Source: Linnemannia schmuckeri
Lineage: Eukaryota; Mortierellomycota; Mortierellomycetes; Mortierellales; Mortierellaceae
DNA: 64,000 nucleotides
Direction: 5' to 3'
Assembly: GCA_029449235.1 (NCBI GenBank)
Contig: JANATG010000007.1
Location: 1,798,001 to 1,862,000, forward strand
The notes under the pieces: model-generated
Database searches by the model: none
What the model was told of the DNA's origin: nothing
What the model saw: only the letters and a program-made list of their open reading frames with translations
Translations under genes and position numbers: made by a program
Part shown: positions 46,801 to 57,229 of the stretch, piece after piece
Layout: each line of letters opens with the position of its first letter
How positions within the stretch are numbered: the first letter of the stretch is position 1

Positions 46801-49349
46801 TCCGGCATCACCACAACAACGACAGGTCAGGATGCGACTTCCATTGTGTCCGATACTCCCAAGCGCTCAAAGTCGAGACATTTGAGCATCTTCAAGTCTA
46901 AGAAGAACAAGGATCTGGAGACCCAACCACAGATCTTGGAGAACTCGCCTTTGTCACCGACCGTCACCAACGACGACTCCAAGTCAATTCATAGCCAGCA
47001 TACCCGCAAGAGCTCCTTCAGCACCGACCGCAAGGTTGAGCCTCCAGCTTCAGTTGTTATGCGCCCCAAGGAGAAGGAGGTCAAGAAGAGGGATAGTGAC
47101 GAGTATGTCCCCTACGAATATCAGGAAGAAGTTGAGGGGCCACTTATGGAGCGTGTTGAAGTACCCGAAAACCGTGAAATCGTCGGCTTTGTCTTGGTAA
47201 GTTTGATTAGTCACGAAGCATTGCAAAACATATTTTTGATGTTTAAACCGCCGGTCGTTGCCATTAGTTAACAAACAAACACCTTTTTGATTTTTTTCAA
47301 TCCTTGCAGCCTGTGGAGGAGGTTATGGACTACACTTTGGAGGGCAACGAAGAGGCAGCTCTGGAGAACTGGGACTCTTGGGTGAGCCAGCTGGAGTCGT
47401 TTGAGAAGGTGTTGTCTAATAAGGGTCTGAAGAAAGAGAAAGTCAAGAAGTCAAAGAAGGTTAAGGAGGTCCCTCCTCCAAAGGAAGATCAGTCTCTTGC
47501 GCCAATGAGCTTGACCAAGGCCAACCGCTCCAGCATCTTTGGCTCACTCGGACGATCCGACACCCTCAAGTCCCGCAACAATACTACCTTAGATCTGAAC
47601 TCTCACGCCCTGGATAACCGTCCTTTAAGCATGAGCACCACACTCTTGGACGATATCTCGACCCGTCCCTCATTCCAGTCTTCCCGATCTGGCGAATCTG
47701 AGGCTCCCTCTCAGTTCCTGGTCGCCCCTCAGACCAGAAAGCGTTGGTGGAAGCGCAAGGAGACCAACTCCTTTTACCGCGCCTCACATGCTCTTTCGAC
47801 CGCCGATCTTGAACAGGACCAACATTTGTCGGCTCTTTTGAGGTCCCAGTCTCAGGTCAGGTCGAGCGACAACTTGCCTATGGACCATGGCATGATGTCG
47901 ATGCCCATTTCTTTTGTGGAGCCAGTGGCCCCTGTTCGGGAGGTTAGCAAGGAGGCACCTGCCGTCATGGAGTCTGTCCCCGTACCCCCACCAGAGGTCA
48001 AGGAGCAGAAGCGGGAGCAGGAGATGGAGATGGAGAAGAAGATCGAAGAAACTCCCATGGAGGCCAAGAAGGAGCAGGAGGAAGAAGAGGAAGCTGAGGC
48101 TAGTGTTGCTATTGTCCCCATGCCCAAGCCCAAGGCCAAGAGTAGCAAACCCAAGCTCTTGCCCATTTCGACACCCTTGGCCCAGCTTCTCAAGATCCAG
48201 AACCCAGAGGAGCTTTGGCAGTATGTCCAGCAGGCCAAGACCTATGCTACAAGCCGTATGAACAAGGGCGATAAGCGATCGGCCGCAATTGCCTTGAAGC
48301 GTGGCCAAGCTCTCGAAGCGCGCTGGCAGGAGATCTTGCTAGAGATGGCTTCTAGTAATGAGGATACTGATGAGATCTTAGAGGAGGATGATGATGAGGA
48401 AAGCTCTGAGAGCGGCGAAGAGGCTCCTGCTCCTGTGGTCGTGGTTCCACCGCCCAAAGAGAAGAAGGTTAAGAAGGTCGTTGTTCAAAGACCCGTTGAA
48501 GACGATGAGGAAGAGGTTGCCGCCCCTGCCTCAGTGGTGGTACCAGCCTCTGCATCAACCCCTGCACCAGCTCCTGCACCAGCTCCCGCTCCTGCTCTCG
48601 CTCCTGCGGCAGTTGCCAAACCAGTGGCGACCGTGGGTGCCCCAGTCGAGGAGGAGAATAACGACGATGACGAGATTGAGAACTACGCCGCCCACCGTCG
48701 GAGGAATACCATCAGCCGGAGCAGCAGTACCCCCGACAAGTACTCCAAGTACAAGAATATCAACAAGACGGCGGCGGCTGTAGCACCTGCCAATAGCACC
48801 AGCGTCGCTTCATCGCAGGCGACTTTCGCAACTGAGGATAACGCAGACGCCAGGAGCGTGTCGTCCGTCAAAACTGCCGCCACCGCAACCTCCGATAGCG
48901 GCATCGATACTACCGGTCGCCTGGGACCCGAGGCGACTCTGGAACAGATGCTCGAATCCAAGAACGTGGACCATGTCAAGTACTATATCCAGCGGATGAA
49001 GACAGACACTGTCAACAAAGCGCGTAATGGCAGCAAGTATGCTGCGTTGGAGGGTATGAAGAATGTCAAGATTCTTCAGCAGCATCTTGCGGACCTCTTG
49101 GATCCCAAAAGCGACGACAAGGAGGAGGAAGAGAAGGAGGTCCAGGCAAAGCCTTCCGCGCCATCACCGAGTGAGGAGAGGATGATCACAGTCCAGCCTA
49201 CTATCCAGGAGGAGGACGAAGAAGAGGACGAGGAGGATCAGAAGGAGACTCAAGCACCAACAACAACGAAGGAGGCCAAGGAGGAGACCAAAGCACCCAC
49301 TGAGAAGGAAGAGCAGATCAATACCCCTACTCCCACTATCATCGTTTAG
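43880..49349 (+). CDS. Large MIT-domain protein with polyglutamine and repeated basic motifs
   Basis: Four exons (43880-44383, 44608-45858, 45973-47196, 47310-49349) give 1672 residues with all joins in frame. After a Pro/Ser-rich start, residues about 110-190 form a MIT-like helical hairpin (SIFDAALVKAQQAVQLDELQ, AANLYAQAANDLGRVIP, then AIYLDRVNQLRESALAKN across intron 1). MIT domains bind ESCRT-III tails or microtubules on endosomes. A long disordered part follows, with glutamine runs (CAG/CAA) and five similar basic patches: LFGKKRSK, PFGKKKSK, WYGKKKKEK, IFKSKKNK and RKRWWKRK. Toward the C-terminus two related helical modules recur (PLAQLLKIQNPEELWQYVQQ and TLEQMLESKNVDHVKYYIQR), each followed by a Lys/Arg-rich helix and a final QxHL or RW helix. 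I do not recognise a named orthologue. The strong charge bias and PAPAPAP run are in the last exon. Confidence 0.85.
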
Positions 49350-49504
49350 AACGAAAACCAACATGCCACATACACTCCAATAATATCGGCTCGCTCATAA
49401 TGCAATTACTCCTCTCTAGCGATAAAAGCCCTCACGTTTTTTCATGACCTTACACTCCTGTGCAGCACATGCTTTCGTTTATGGTAATTAGTTGTAATTT
49501 TCGT

Positions 49505-50851
49505 TCATGCTTCTAAGCTGGGTGTAGCTGCTCCTGAAGGCAGTGGCGAGTCCGAGGGTGTATCAAGAGAAAGAGACGTGTCGATGGTTTCAGCACCATC
49601 CTGCGTGGATTCATCAGTCCTTACAGTTGTCTCCGAAGGAACTCCAGGTGCCTGTCCTGCCAGCGGTTTCCTGAATTTGCCCTGTAGCCAAACCCGATAC
49701 ATCTTGACTTTACGCAACCTGTTCACGATCAGCCGCCGATCAACCGCATTCTGCTCAATTGTAAACTGCGATCCAAACAACTTCACAATTTCGTCCGACT
49801 CAAAAAAATAGACCCTCGTCCCATCCCCGCGGACATAAAAGTTATCGGACAAGAGTCGGTTCTTCTTGAACCGCAGCTGGGCCATATCGTATCGTCCATA
49901 GTCTCGGAACACGATAAGTCCACCTGGCTTAAGTAACTTGTACAAATTATTCATGGCGTGTTCCCAGCGATCTGGGTGGAGAGCTGAGAGGACAAAGATC
50001 AGAACCAGGACATCCATAGACTCGGGTTCGACTTCGGGAGGGATGTCGTCGCCTGCCAAGTCCCAGACAAAAGCCTTTCCACGTTTGGGATCGTATTCGG
50101 GGTTGTTCTTGACGACGTCGACGGCGGTGGATGAGAAGTCGCAAGCGTAGACAAAGAGTTTTGAGTTCTTGGACTCGATTAAGAGTGGGAACATTGTGTT
50201 TCCTGCGCCGCACCCAATCTCCATCACATTCTTCTCTCCCGCCTATCCGGTCATGTAAATTTACAGTAAATGGTGAGTCAAGTGATAGCGAGAATCGATT
50301 TCCCTTGCGGCTTTTTACCCGTCCTATGTGCAGACAAGACCTGAAAATTACCTCAGCTTCGATCATATGAAAGAGTTCTGGGAACTCTATCCGGAGCCAG
50401 TGACGGTCCTTAAAGAATTTATTCTCATTCTTGGTATAAAACTTGTTCCAGTTCTCGGCAGCCTCCGCGTGGTAGGTTTCGACGAGTTCCTGGGGAACAG
50501 GGTTGAGGTTCTGGCGCGCGATCTCGTTCCTTGCATGTTGTTCCTGTTCCTCGCCCCATGTTGCATGATCCCTATATTTTTGTTTGATGTAATGCAAAGG
50601 TCGGTCAATCGGCCGTTGGTTATTTGCTAACGAACCTTTATTTTCAAGGAGACGTATTTCGCGTTCAGGGATTGAATTGTCTCTGGTTGTTGTTGAGGTT
50701 CATACCAGGCGTTCTGTTCAAAGACTGCAGACTCGTCGACTAGGAGTCGTCCACCAAAGGGGACACTGGTGGGTGAGTTGACGTCGCGTGAACTCGATTC
50801 CCGCTTCTTGATGTCTTCTATCGTTGTTGGTGAAGATGACGTTGGTTCCAT
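49505..50851 (-). CDS. tRNA m3C methyltransferase, METTL2/Trm140 type
   Basis: Class I SAM-dependent methyltransferase of the METTL2/6/8 family, which makes 3-methylcytidine at position 32 of certain tRNAs. The N-terminal part has the family motif NWNKFYTKNENKFFKDRHWL. After an intron at about 50243-50352 the SAM-binding loop reads VMEIGCGAGNTMFPL, then VYACDFSSTAVDVV, FVLSALHPDRW and LLKPGGLIVFRDYGRYDMAQ. The C-terminus ends in a Ser/Thr/Pro-rich tail not needed for catalysis. The start at 50851 gives MEPTSSSPTT; an in-frame ATG at 50929 would add 26 residues (MAKSLSRTKRLLLFFFHQHE), which look like a mitochondrial leader. An intron lies near 50574-50635. It diverges from the FKBP gene. Confidence 0.9.
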
Positions 50852-51095
50852 TGTGAGTCCTGATGACTTTTCGTGCTGATGAAAGAAGAAAAGAAGTAAG
50901 CGCTTTGTTCTTGAAAGCGACTTGGCCATTTTTTTTTTCTTTTTTCTTCAAGGAACCAGTCACTATTGATTTTTGCTCGTGTTGGTCAAAGTATTTCTTT
51001 TCTTTTTCTTTTTTTTTTCTTGTAAGCATCCTTTTCTTTCTCATTCCCTTCACACAGCCTCTCCACCCTCCTCCTATATATACCATCCATCCAAC

Positions 51096-52070
51096 ATGGC
51101 CACCCCTACTCAAGACTGGACTACTGAGCAGCTCCTCTCAGACGCTGTCAGCAAGAAGGACATTGTTACCTTCCTCCACCTCAACGCCACTCATGACTTT
51201 TTAGTCGAGTTCAAGTTGACCGGAAAGCTCCCCACTGTCGTCAAGAACGGTATGTCTTATTTCTCAGCACCCGGCCATTCTTCACTGCCCTCTTCTGTCC
51301 CACTGAACGATTGCAATTGAAGAGTCAATGCTCAAGAAATACTTTTTTTTCTGCACTGGCGAAGAAGTCCTGTTACCAATTCCCGCCAAAGACTCTTGTC
51401 GTACTCACAACATATATGATCTTCAATTGATACAAAAACCACTTAGCCAAGAAGGATTCGTTGTCGGAGGCATACAACTCGCTCTTCACTCGTAAGGCTT
51501 TCCGTGGTGCTGATGAGCCCTCGGAGGAGGACATCATGGCTGCCAAGAACGCTGCCCCCACTGAGACTAAGGTTGAGGCTGCCGTCGAAACTGGCCCCCC
51601 TAAGTTCACCAAGACCGTCCTCAAGAAGGGTGATAAGATCGGTTTCCCTAGAAAGGGCAGTAATGGTAATTTATCTCCATCTATTTTATTTTCTTTGACT
51701 TGAAAACAGCAGGAGTGCTTGGACATAATGATTTGAATAACCCTAACTAATACGTTTTTTTCACTCCTGAAATTATTATATTAAACTTTTAGTTGCTGTG
51801 TTCTACACGGGATACCTTGACGACGGCACCATGTTCGACACCAATGACAACACAAAGAAGAAGAGCAACCCTCTCCGCTTTAAGGTCGGCGCTGGACGTG
51901 TGATCCCCGGATGGGATGATGCCATGCTGAGCATGTCCCGTGGCGAGAAGGCCAAGATTGTCATCGAGGCCGAGCACGCTTATGGCAAGAAGGGTGTCCC
52001 AGATGCCAAGGTCCCTATTCCCCCCAACGCCCGTCTTACCTTCGAGGTCGAGTTGGTTTCTTTGGACTAA
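51096..52070 (+). CDS. FKBP25-type (FKBP3-like) prolyl isomerase
   Basis: An FK506-binding prolyl cis-trans isomerase with the two-part layout of animal FKBP3/FKBP25. The N-terminal basic tilted helical bundle, a nucleic-acid-binding fold, is seen as WTTEQLLSDAVSKKDIVTFL and KKDSLSEAYNSLFTRKAFRG. The linker PPKFTKTVLKKGDKIGFPRK leads to the C-terminal FKBP fold: VFYTGYLDDGTMFDTN, FKVGAGRVIPGWDDAMLSMS, GEKAKIVIEAEHAYGKKG, IPPNARLTFEVELVSLD. The drug-binding and active-site residues (Tyr, Phe, Asp, Trp, Tyr, Phe) are all there. Three exons join in frame. In animals FKBP25 is nuclear and binds RNA, DNA and ribosome precursors; a similar role here is inference. Confidence 0.93.
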
Positions 52071-52410
52071 ACATCTATCAGCATTTTTCTTCTCTTTTCT
52101 TTTTTGTTGCATTAAATAAAAAAAAAAAAACACCTGTGTACTCTTATGAAATACTTTCAAGCTCTTTTGCCTTTAGTTTCATGATATAAATTCTCAGGAG
52201 TGTGGATCCGTGTCAATTGATACAGGCACTTAATAGGTTTGCAAAATATGCCTTGGAATTACACTGAACCTCGCAGAGGATCAAGCAACATGGTCCTGAT
52301 GTTAACTTTGTGAACGAACAACACGTGACAGTTGCTTTAACAGATAAAAAAGGCAGCGATTTTTCAAAATTTCGCCCTCTTTCGTTCTCAAATAATTCCA
52401 ATGAACAAGG
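52071..52410. other. Intergenic between FKBP and F-box genes
   Basis: A-rich tract at 52117-52130 after the FKBP stop, probably its 3' end. No gene is seen. The right part is the leader of the F-box gene. Confidence 0.55.
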
Positions 52411-53964
52411 ATGGCTGCCTCCGCCTCCACCACTGACGCCGTCGCCGCAAGGACCAGGACCAGAACAACCTACGCCGACACCAATACCAACACAAACGCC
52501 AACAACACTAACCCATTCATCCTTCCGGAACTAATCCACCGCCTCTCCCGCTTCACCACTCTCCACGACAGCCTCTCCTGCGCCCTCGTCTGCCGCGCCT
52601 TCTCAGAAATCTTCATCCCTGTCATCTGGTTCTCTGTCGATTTCGACCTCCAACCCCGTTTCACCGGCCTCCCTTCATCCGTCGTCACAAAGCATGGTCA
52701 CCACATTCGAATTGTCGAGAATATCCAATCCTGCGCCGAGGTCAGGGTCCTGGCTAACCCACAAGTCCAACGGCTGAGGAAGATCAAGTACATGGATACC
52801 ACGGGATCCAATCTGCAGCATATTTTGGGGTTTGAGATTGTTTCCAGGAATAGTGCGAGTTTGGTGAGGTTGGATTTGGTTCCGGATGATCCAGTCCCCG
52901 TCGGGGAGGAGAATCGGTTAGCGAATTATATCCAAGTCACGGCGTTGATCCCCCCGTTCGGTAGCCCTCAAGCTTCGAAACTGTATCGATTGTGTATCAT
53001 GGATTTGCATTTGACATTTGAAGGATTGATGACGATCTTTCACGGGTGTCCGCAGTTGACGAAGCTGGGGCTCGTCAATGTAACCATCCTCGGAAAACCA
53101 ACAAATCCACAACAACTCTACCAACACCCGAATATCAGCTTCTTGTCCTGTCTTCACCAAGCACTCTTCCGGACCGACCCCCTTGACCGCCACCAACCCA
53201 CCCCTTCCCTCCTCCTCCACCTCCCGCACTTAAAAACCATCGAACTCTGCGACCACGAGGTAGAAAACAATCCCAGCCCCTCCACTCTCAACACCATCCC
53301 TCCCAGGGCCCTCCTCTCAGAACTCTCCCGTCACTGTCCCAACCTCACCGGACTCCGCGTCCAAGGCCTCCGGGATTGCACCGACCTCGTCTCCGCATTT
53401 TGTTCAACCCCCATTTCCCGCCAAGTTTCCGAACTCGCCTTTGACTATGACCACATCTCCCTTGGAATCATCACCTCCCTCCTCTTGCACCCTCAATCAC
53501 TCACCAGCGTGAAAATCTATCGCGGCGTGGATTTCATACTCGACCGGGACGTGGTCCCGATTGTCGACGATCATTTCTGGGCACAGGGACAGTTCATGCA
53601 GTTGGTGCCCCGGACGTGTAAAGGGTTGAGAATTTTGGACATTCATTTGCATGAGATGGATATGGATGTGGTCGAGATGGGAAAGTGGGTTTGTAAGGAT
53701 TTGAGGAGGTTGAGGGTTAGAATCAAGGGGTTGGATACGAGGGAGAGGATTCTGGAAACGATTGCGCTTTGGAGGAAAGAATGGAGAGCTCGACGAAACA
53801 ATCTACCATCTTCCCTTGATGTCTCTAATAGCAATAGCAACGGCAACTCTGCCAACGGACAAACAAACGATCTGTCGATCGAGGAGCGTGTAGTCCGCCA
53901 TCTCCTCAAACTGGAGAATCTCGAGATAGTTTGGCTAGGCTGTCAGGACTGGTCTCCGTTCTAG
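52411..53964 (+). CDS. F-box/LRR protein, intact and intronless
   Basis: A single-exon frame of 517 residues. After a Thr/Asn-rich start, the F-box is seen at about residues 32-78 (NPFILPELIHRLSRFTTLHD, CALVCRAFSEIFIPVIWFSV). Then KHGHHIRIVENIQS opens a leucine-rich repeat region (CPQLTKLGLVNVTILGK, LPHLKTIELCDHEV, CPNLTGLRVQGLRD). The C-terminal signature is KWVCKDLRRLRVRIKGLDTR, ending NLEIVWLGCQDWSPF. Predicted to act as the substrate receptor of an SCF ligase; the substrate is unknown. The two pseudogenes at 8152-9575 and 9940-10650 are its relatives and show which residues the family keeps. An A30 run begins 70 bases after the stop codon. Confidence 0.9.
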   Translation: MAASASTTDAVAARTRTRTTYADTNTNTNANNTNPFILPELIHRLSRFTTLHDSLSCALVCRAFSEIFIPVIWFSVDFDLQPRFTGLPSSVVTKHGHHIRIVENIQSCAEVRVLANPQVQRLRKIKYMDTTGSNLQHILGFEIVSRNSASLVRLDLVPDDPVPVGEENRLANYIQVTALIPPFGSPQASKLYRLCIMDLHLTFEGLMTIFHGCPQLTKLGLVNVTILGKPTNPQQLYQHPNISFLSCLHQALFRTDPLDRHQPTPSLLLHLPHLKTIELCDHEVENNPSPSTLNTIPPRALLSELSRHCPNLTGLRVQGLRDCTDLVSAFCSTPISRQVSELAFDYDHISLGIITSLLLHPQSLTSVKIYRGVDFILDRDVVPIVDDHFWAQGQFMQLVPRTCKGLRILDIHLHEMDMDVVEMGKWVCKDLRRLRVRIKGLDTRERILETIALWRKEWRARRNNLPSSLDVSNSNSNGNSANGQTNDLSIEERVVRHLLKLENLEIVWLGCQDWSPF

Positions 53965-54032
53965 TTTTTCTTTGCATGCGGATCAAATTTTTTAACAGCG
54001 TCCGCATGTTCATTAGAAGCCATATTTGCCAC

Positions 54033-54033
<1 letters not shown>

Positions 54034-54063
<30 letters not shown>
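54034..54063. repeat. A30 homopolymer
   Basis: Thirty consecutive A, starting 70 bases past the stop of the intronless F-box gene, in its sense direction. Confidence 0.95.
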
Positions 54064-54066
<3 letters not shown>

Positions 54067-54260
54067 CCTTTGGAAAAACATTTTATTTCGAGATATGATA
54101 CAATGAAAATGGGTCATGAAAAGAAAATAGACAGAAAACTATATGCACAAACAAATAGAACTTTGGAAGGGATCGCGAGTGAAAGTAGGGATGGCAGAAC
54201 CTTAACAAAAGAAGATTGCCATCCTAGCGTGCTCACGACAAGATGTATAGGTTAAAACTA

Positions 54261-54278
54261 TTTTTTTTTTTTTTTTTT
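54261..54278. repeat. T18 homopolymer
   Basis: Eighteen consecutive T; on the minus strand this is an A run about 32 bases beyond the stop of the MADS-box gene. Confidence 0.95.
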
Positions 54279-54309
54279 GGAAGCATAGGGACACACTAAA
54301 AGCCAAGGC

Positions 54310-55506
54310 TTATGCTTTCCGGGCTTTCTTTGTGACGGGGCCAGCATCACCACCATCGTTACCGTCGCTAGAGGAAGATCTGGACCGAGTAGCGTTGGCA
54401 TCTGGAGATCCATCTGCTGATCCAGTGTTGTTGGTCGAAGGTGAGGACGACGAAGCAGGGGTCAAGATAGGTGTTGATGTAATGCGCAAGTTGGATCCTT
54501 TGGTCGTCGTTGTTCCTGAAACCGTTGTCGAAGAACCATCTCCCGAGATCGAAGTCGAACTTGAGCTCGACGAAGCCACGGTTACGTTGTTACCCTTGGC
54601 CAATGGACTAGGTTGGTGAACACGAGAAAGCTCGCGCTCTCTTGGCACTGGCCAATTGAATGCTGAACTGGCCTGTGCACTTGTAGGAGTTTGTCCGAAA
54701 ACAATGGGGCTCAACTCTGCCTGAGAAGCATAAAACTCTGGATAGAATGTCGAGGGTGACGGCAGGTTTTTAGCAAACTGCGAAGGAAGTGTTGACGAGA
54801 TAGGCGCAGATTCTAGGGGTCGTTTTTGGATCTACAAATAAAACAAAATGGAACAGCGTATGAGCACATTTGTGAGCAAAGAAAGCATATGAATGCAATC
54901 TCGCTGCAGTTCGTATCTCGGAAGAGAAAATTCCGGTGAAAGTAACTTACAGGTGGTAGTTCACTCGACTCTTCTTCCTTGATCATCGCACCAGCAAGAG
55001 TGCTGTTCTCCTTTGCCTCCGTTGGAATCTGAACTCGCAGCCCCAGCTTAGGCTTTTTGATGCCTCCGTTAGTAGGACTGAGCACAGGCGAGGTTGCTCC
55101 TGTAGAAGCGCCTGGTGGTGTCGAAGTCATGATGGACGATCCGTCAGTCATAGGCGAGTCTCCGTTCATGGGCGATTGACCAGCCTTCATTGCATTATGA
55201 TGGCTCAAGATAGGGGAAGCCGACTGCGAGAGAGGTTGCTGCTGCATTGGCATCGACATGGGCGTCGATATGGGTGTGCTGGTCATAGGGAGCTGTAGTT
55301 CCTGCCCATTTGGAGGCTGCGACATGGGGCGGTTCAAAAATGGTGCAACAGGTGCCTGGAATTGAGGCTGAAACGGGCGCGACTGGGATGCCATCTGGTC
55401 ATGCTGTTGCATTGTCTGTATTGGTTGAGGCTGCTGTTGATATGGTAATTGTTGGCGAGGGTGCTGAGGCGAAGGATGTTGAGGTTGTGAAGGCAGCGTT
55501 TGAAGA

Positions 55507-55544
<38 letters not shown>

Positions 55545-57229
55545 CTGTTGCTGTTGTTGTTGCTGTTGTTGCTGTTGTTGCTGTTGCTGATAGTGCTGCT
55601 GTTGTTGTTGGTACTGCTGTTGCTGCTGTTGTTGTTGTTGCAAAAAGAGCTGTTGTTGCTGCTGCTGATGCTGCTGTTGCTGATGATGCTGCTGCTGTTG
55701 TTGTTGATGTTGTTGCTGCTGTTGATATTGCTGATGGGCTAGGTGTTGAGGGTGTTGTGCGTATTGCTGTTGAGGGCGGTATTGAGGATCCAAATGTTGC
55801 TGTTGTGGATGCTGCTGGTATTGCATTGAATCATACTGTTGAGGATGAACGATAACCGTAGGGGGGATCTGGAAGGGACTGCGAGGCATGTGCGAAGGGA
55901 CCGAAGGAGGTGTCTGTTGCATGGCCTGTTGGTGTGGAGGTGGAGGTGTCTGCATATGTCCTTGAGCAGGGGTGTTGTGAGACTGGGGTGTCACTGACTG
56001 GGGCTGCGGTGTGACCGAGAGTTTGCTCCTATCATCGCCTGCTACGGACAAAGCATCGTCGTCGTCGTCGTCGTCCTTGTTGCCGCTGTCTGCTGGGTTG
56101 AGAAACTCTTTGTTGGTGTAGGTCTCGCAAGAATCGTTGTACTATCGGGCGAAGAAAAAAGAACGATTATGTGCGTATTAGCAATCACCCTTTTTGTTCA
56201 TATTATCATCCGTCCATCCTTCCGACTTCCTTCCAATGAATAACAGCCCAGTTTTGCTATTCCCTATTCAAATGAGTGAGAGAAAGAGAAAAGGACAGGG
56301 CAGGGCAGGGCAGGAGAAACAAGAGGAAAGGAAGAGTAGGACGATCATGCGCCGCGACAGGTAGACGGAATAGTTCTCTCTCCTTTTGATCCCTATTGAA
56401 AATTCGCACATGTTGTGTATGTAGTGCTGTTGCTAGCCGCGATAGTCGTAATGATGGTTATGTCTTATGCTGGCCGGCCCAAGGTTGCTGCTTTTGTGCT
56501 TCCGTCTGTCCATCATTTACCTCAGTGTATCGGAGAAGGATTTGGTCGATATCATGCGACGAATACTGGACAAGCTTGTTATTGGAGTTGAAGATAATAA
56601 GGCCAATCTGACAGTCGCAAAGGACACTCAACTCCATCGCTTTCTTCATCAGTCCGAATCGTCGCTTCTGAAAGGTGACCTATGAAGTTGAGAGGACATA
56701 CAAAAGGACGAAAGCTGTCAGCCTTGTTGCAATAAAAAAAATGCTCCGATTCTGCGAACGTGCCACCCACTCAGCGTAACCTTGCTGAATGAGGTTATGG
56801 CACATCCGTCTTGGCTTCTTGCACTCTGGGAATCTAATCTCTATTTTTAACTGCATCCGACAAGTTGAAACCGAACGGGTGGATGTTGTTGCTTGAAAAA
56901 GGAAAGCTGAATGGGCAAAGCAAGAAGACGAAGAAGTGGGACTGTCTGTGGGTGTTGATCCATGAAAGGCGGAGAAGGACCCTTTTTGACTGGTCTGCAG
57001 ACGACTTGTCCTGGGTGAGGGAGAAAGAAGGCTTCGTAGGGTGCCAGGAGACACGCCAGTTGAACGAAGCAAGTCGTTGCTCAAAGGACATGCCCAGAAA
57101 CAAGGGGAGGAGATAAGCTGGCTGTGTGACTGAGTAAGCAAGTGAGGGAGTTGGAGTAAGAGTGCTGTTGATTACCTGTCGGTTGCGTTCGTCGGTGATG
57201 GTTTTGATTTGGATCTTCTTTCGTCCCAT
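54310..57229 (-). CDS. MEF2/Rlm1-type MADS-box transcription factor with long polyglutamine
   Basis: A type II MADS-box protein, the class of Rlm1/Smp1 and animal MEF2, which bind CTA(A/T)4TAG-like sites; Rlm1 acts under the cell-wall-integrity MAP kinase. Exon 1 (57229-57176) encodes MGRKKIQIKTITDERNRQ. The next exon continues VTFQKRRFGLMKKAMELSVL, CDCQIGLIIFNSNNKLVQYS and DIDQILLRYTE, and a third exon starts YNDSCETYTNKEF. The rest is disordered: a four-to-six residue Asp run, Pro/Gln/His-rich sequence and a polyglutamine block broken by His and Tyr (CAG/CAA at about 55500-55740). The last exon ends TKKARKA, a possible nuclear signal. Intron 1 is long (about 490 bases). No MAP-kinase docking site is certain. 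High-scoring antisense frames over the repeat (such as 55310-55855) are artefacts. Confidence 0.93.
55500..55740. repeat. CAG/CAA trinucleotide repeat encoding polyglutamine
   Basis: Dense TGCTGT/TGTTGC units on the plus strand, coding mostly Gln on the minus strand in the MADS-box gene. The mix of CAG and CAA is imperfect, which should lower but not abolish length change. Confidence 0.9.

Larger units (their letters stand above)
53965..54309. other. Convergent 3' region between the F-box and MADS-box genes
   Basis: Dominated by an A30 and a T18 homopolymer. The frame between them (54070-54255) has no recognisable content. Confidence 0.55.

Noticed and set aside
55310..55855. Plus-strand open frames over the MADS-box repeat (Val/Ala-rich and poly-Leu)
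   Set aside because: These are alternative readings of the CAG/CAA repeat. The minus-strand frame continues the MADS-box protein and has sensible flanks.
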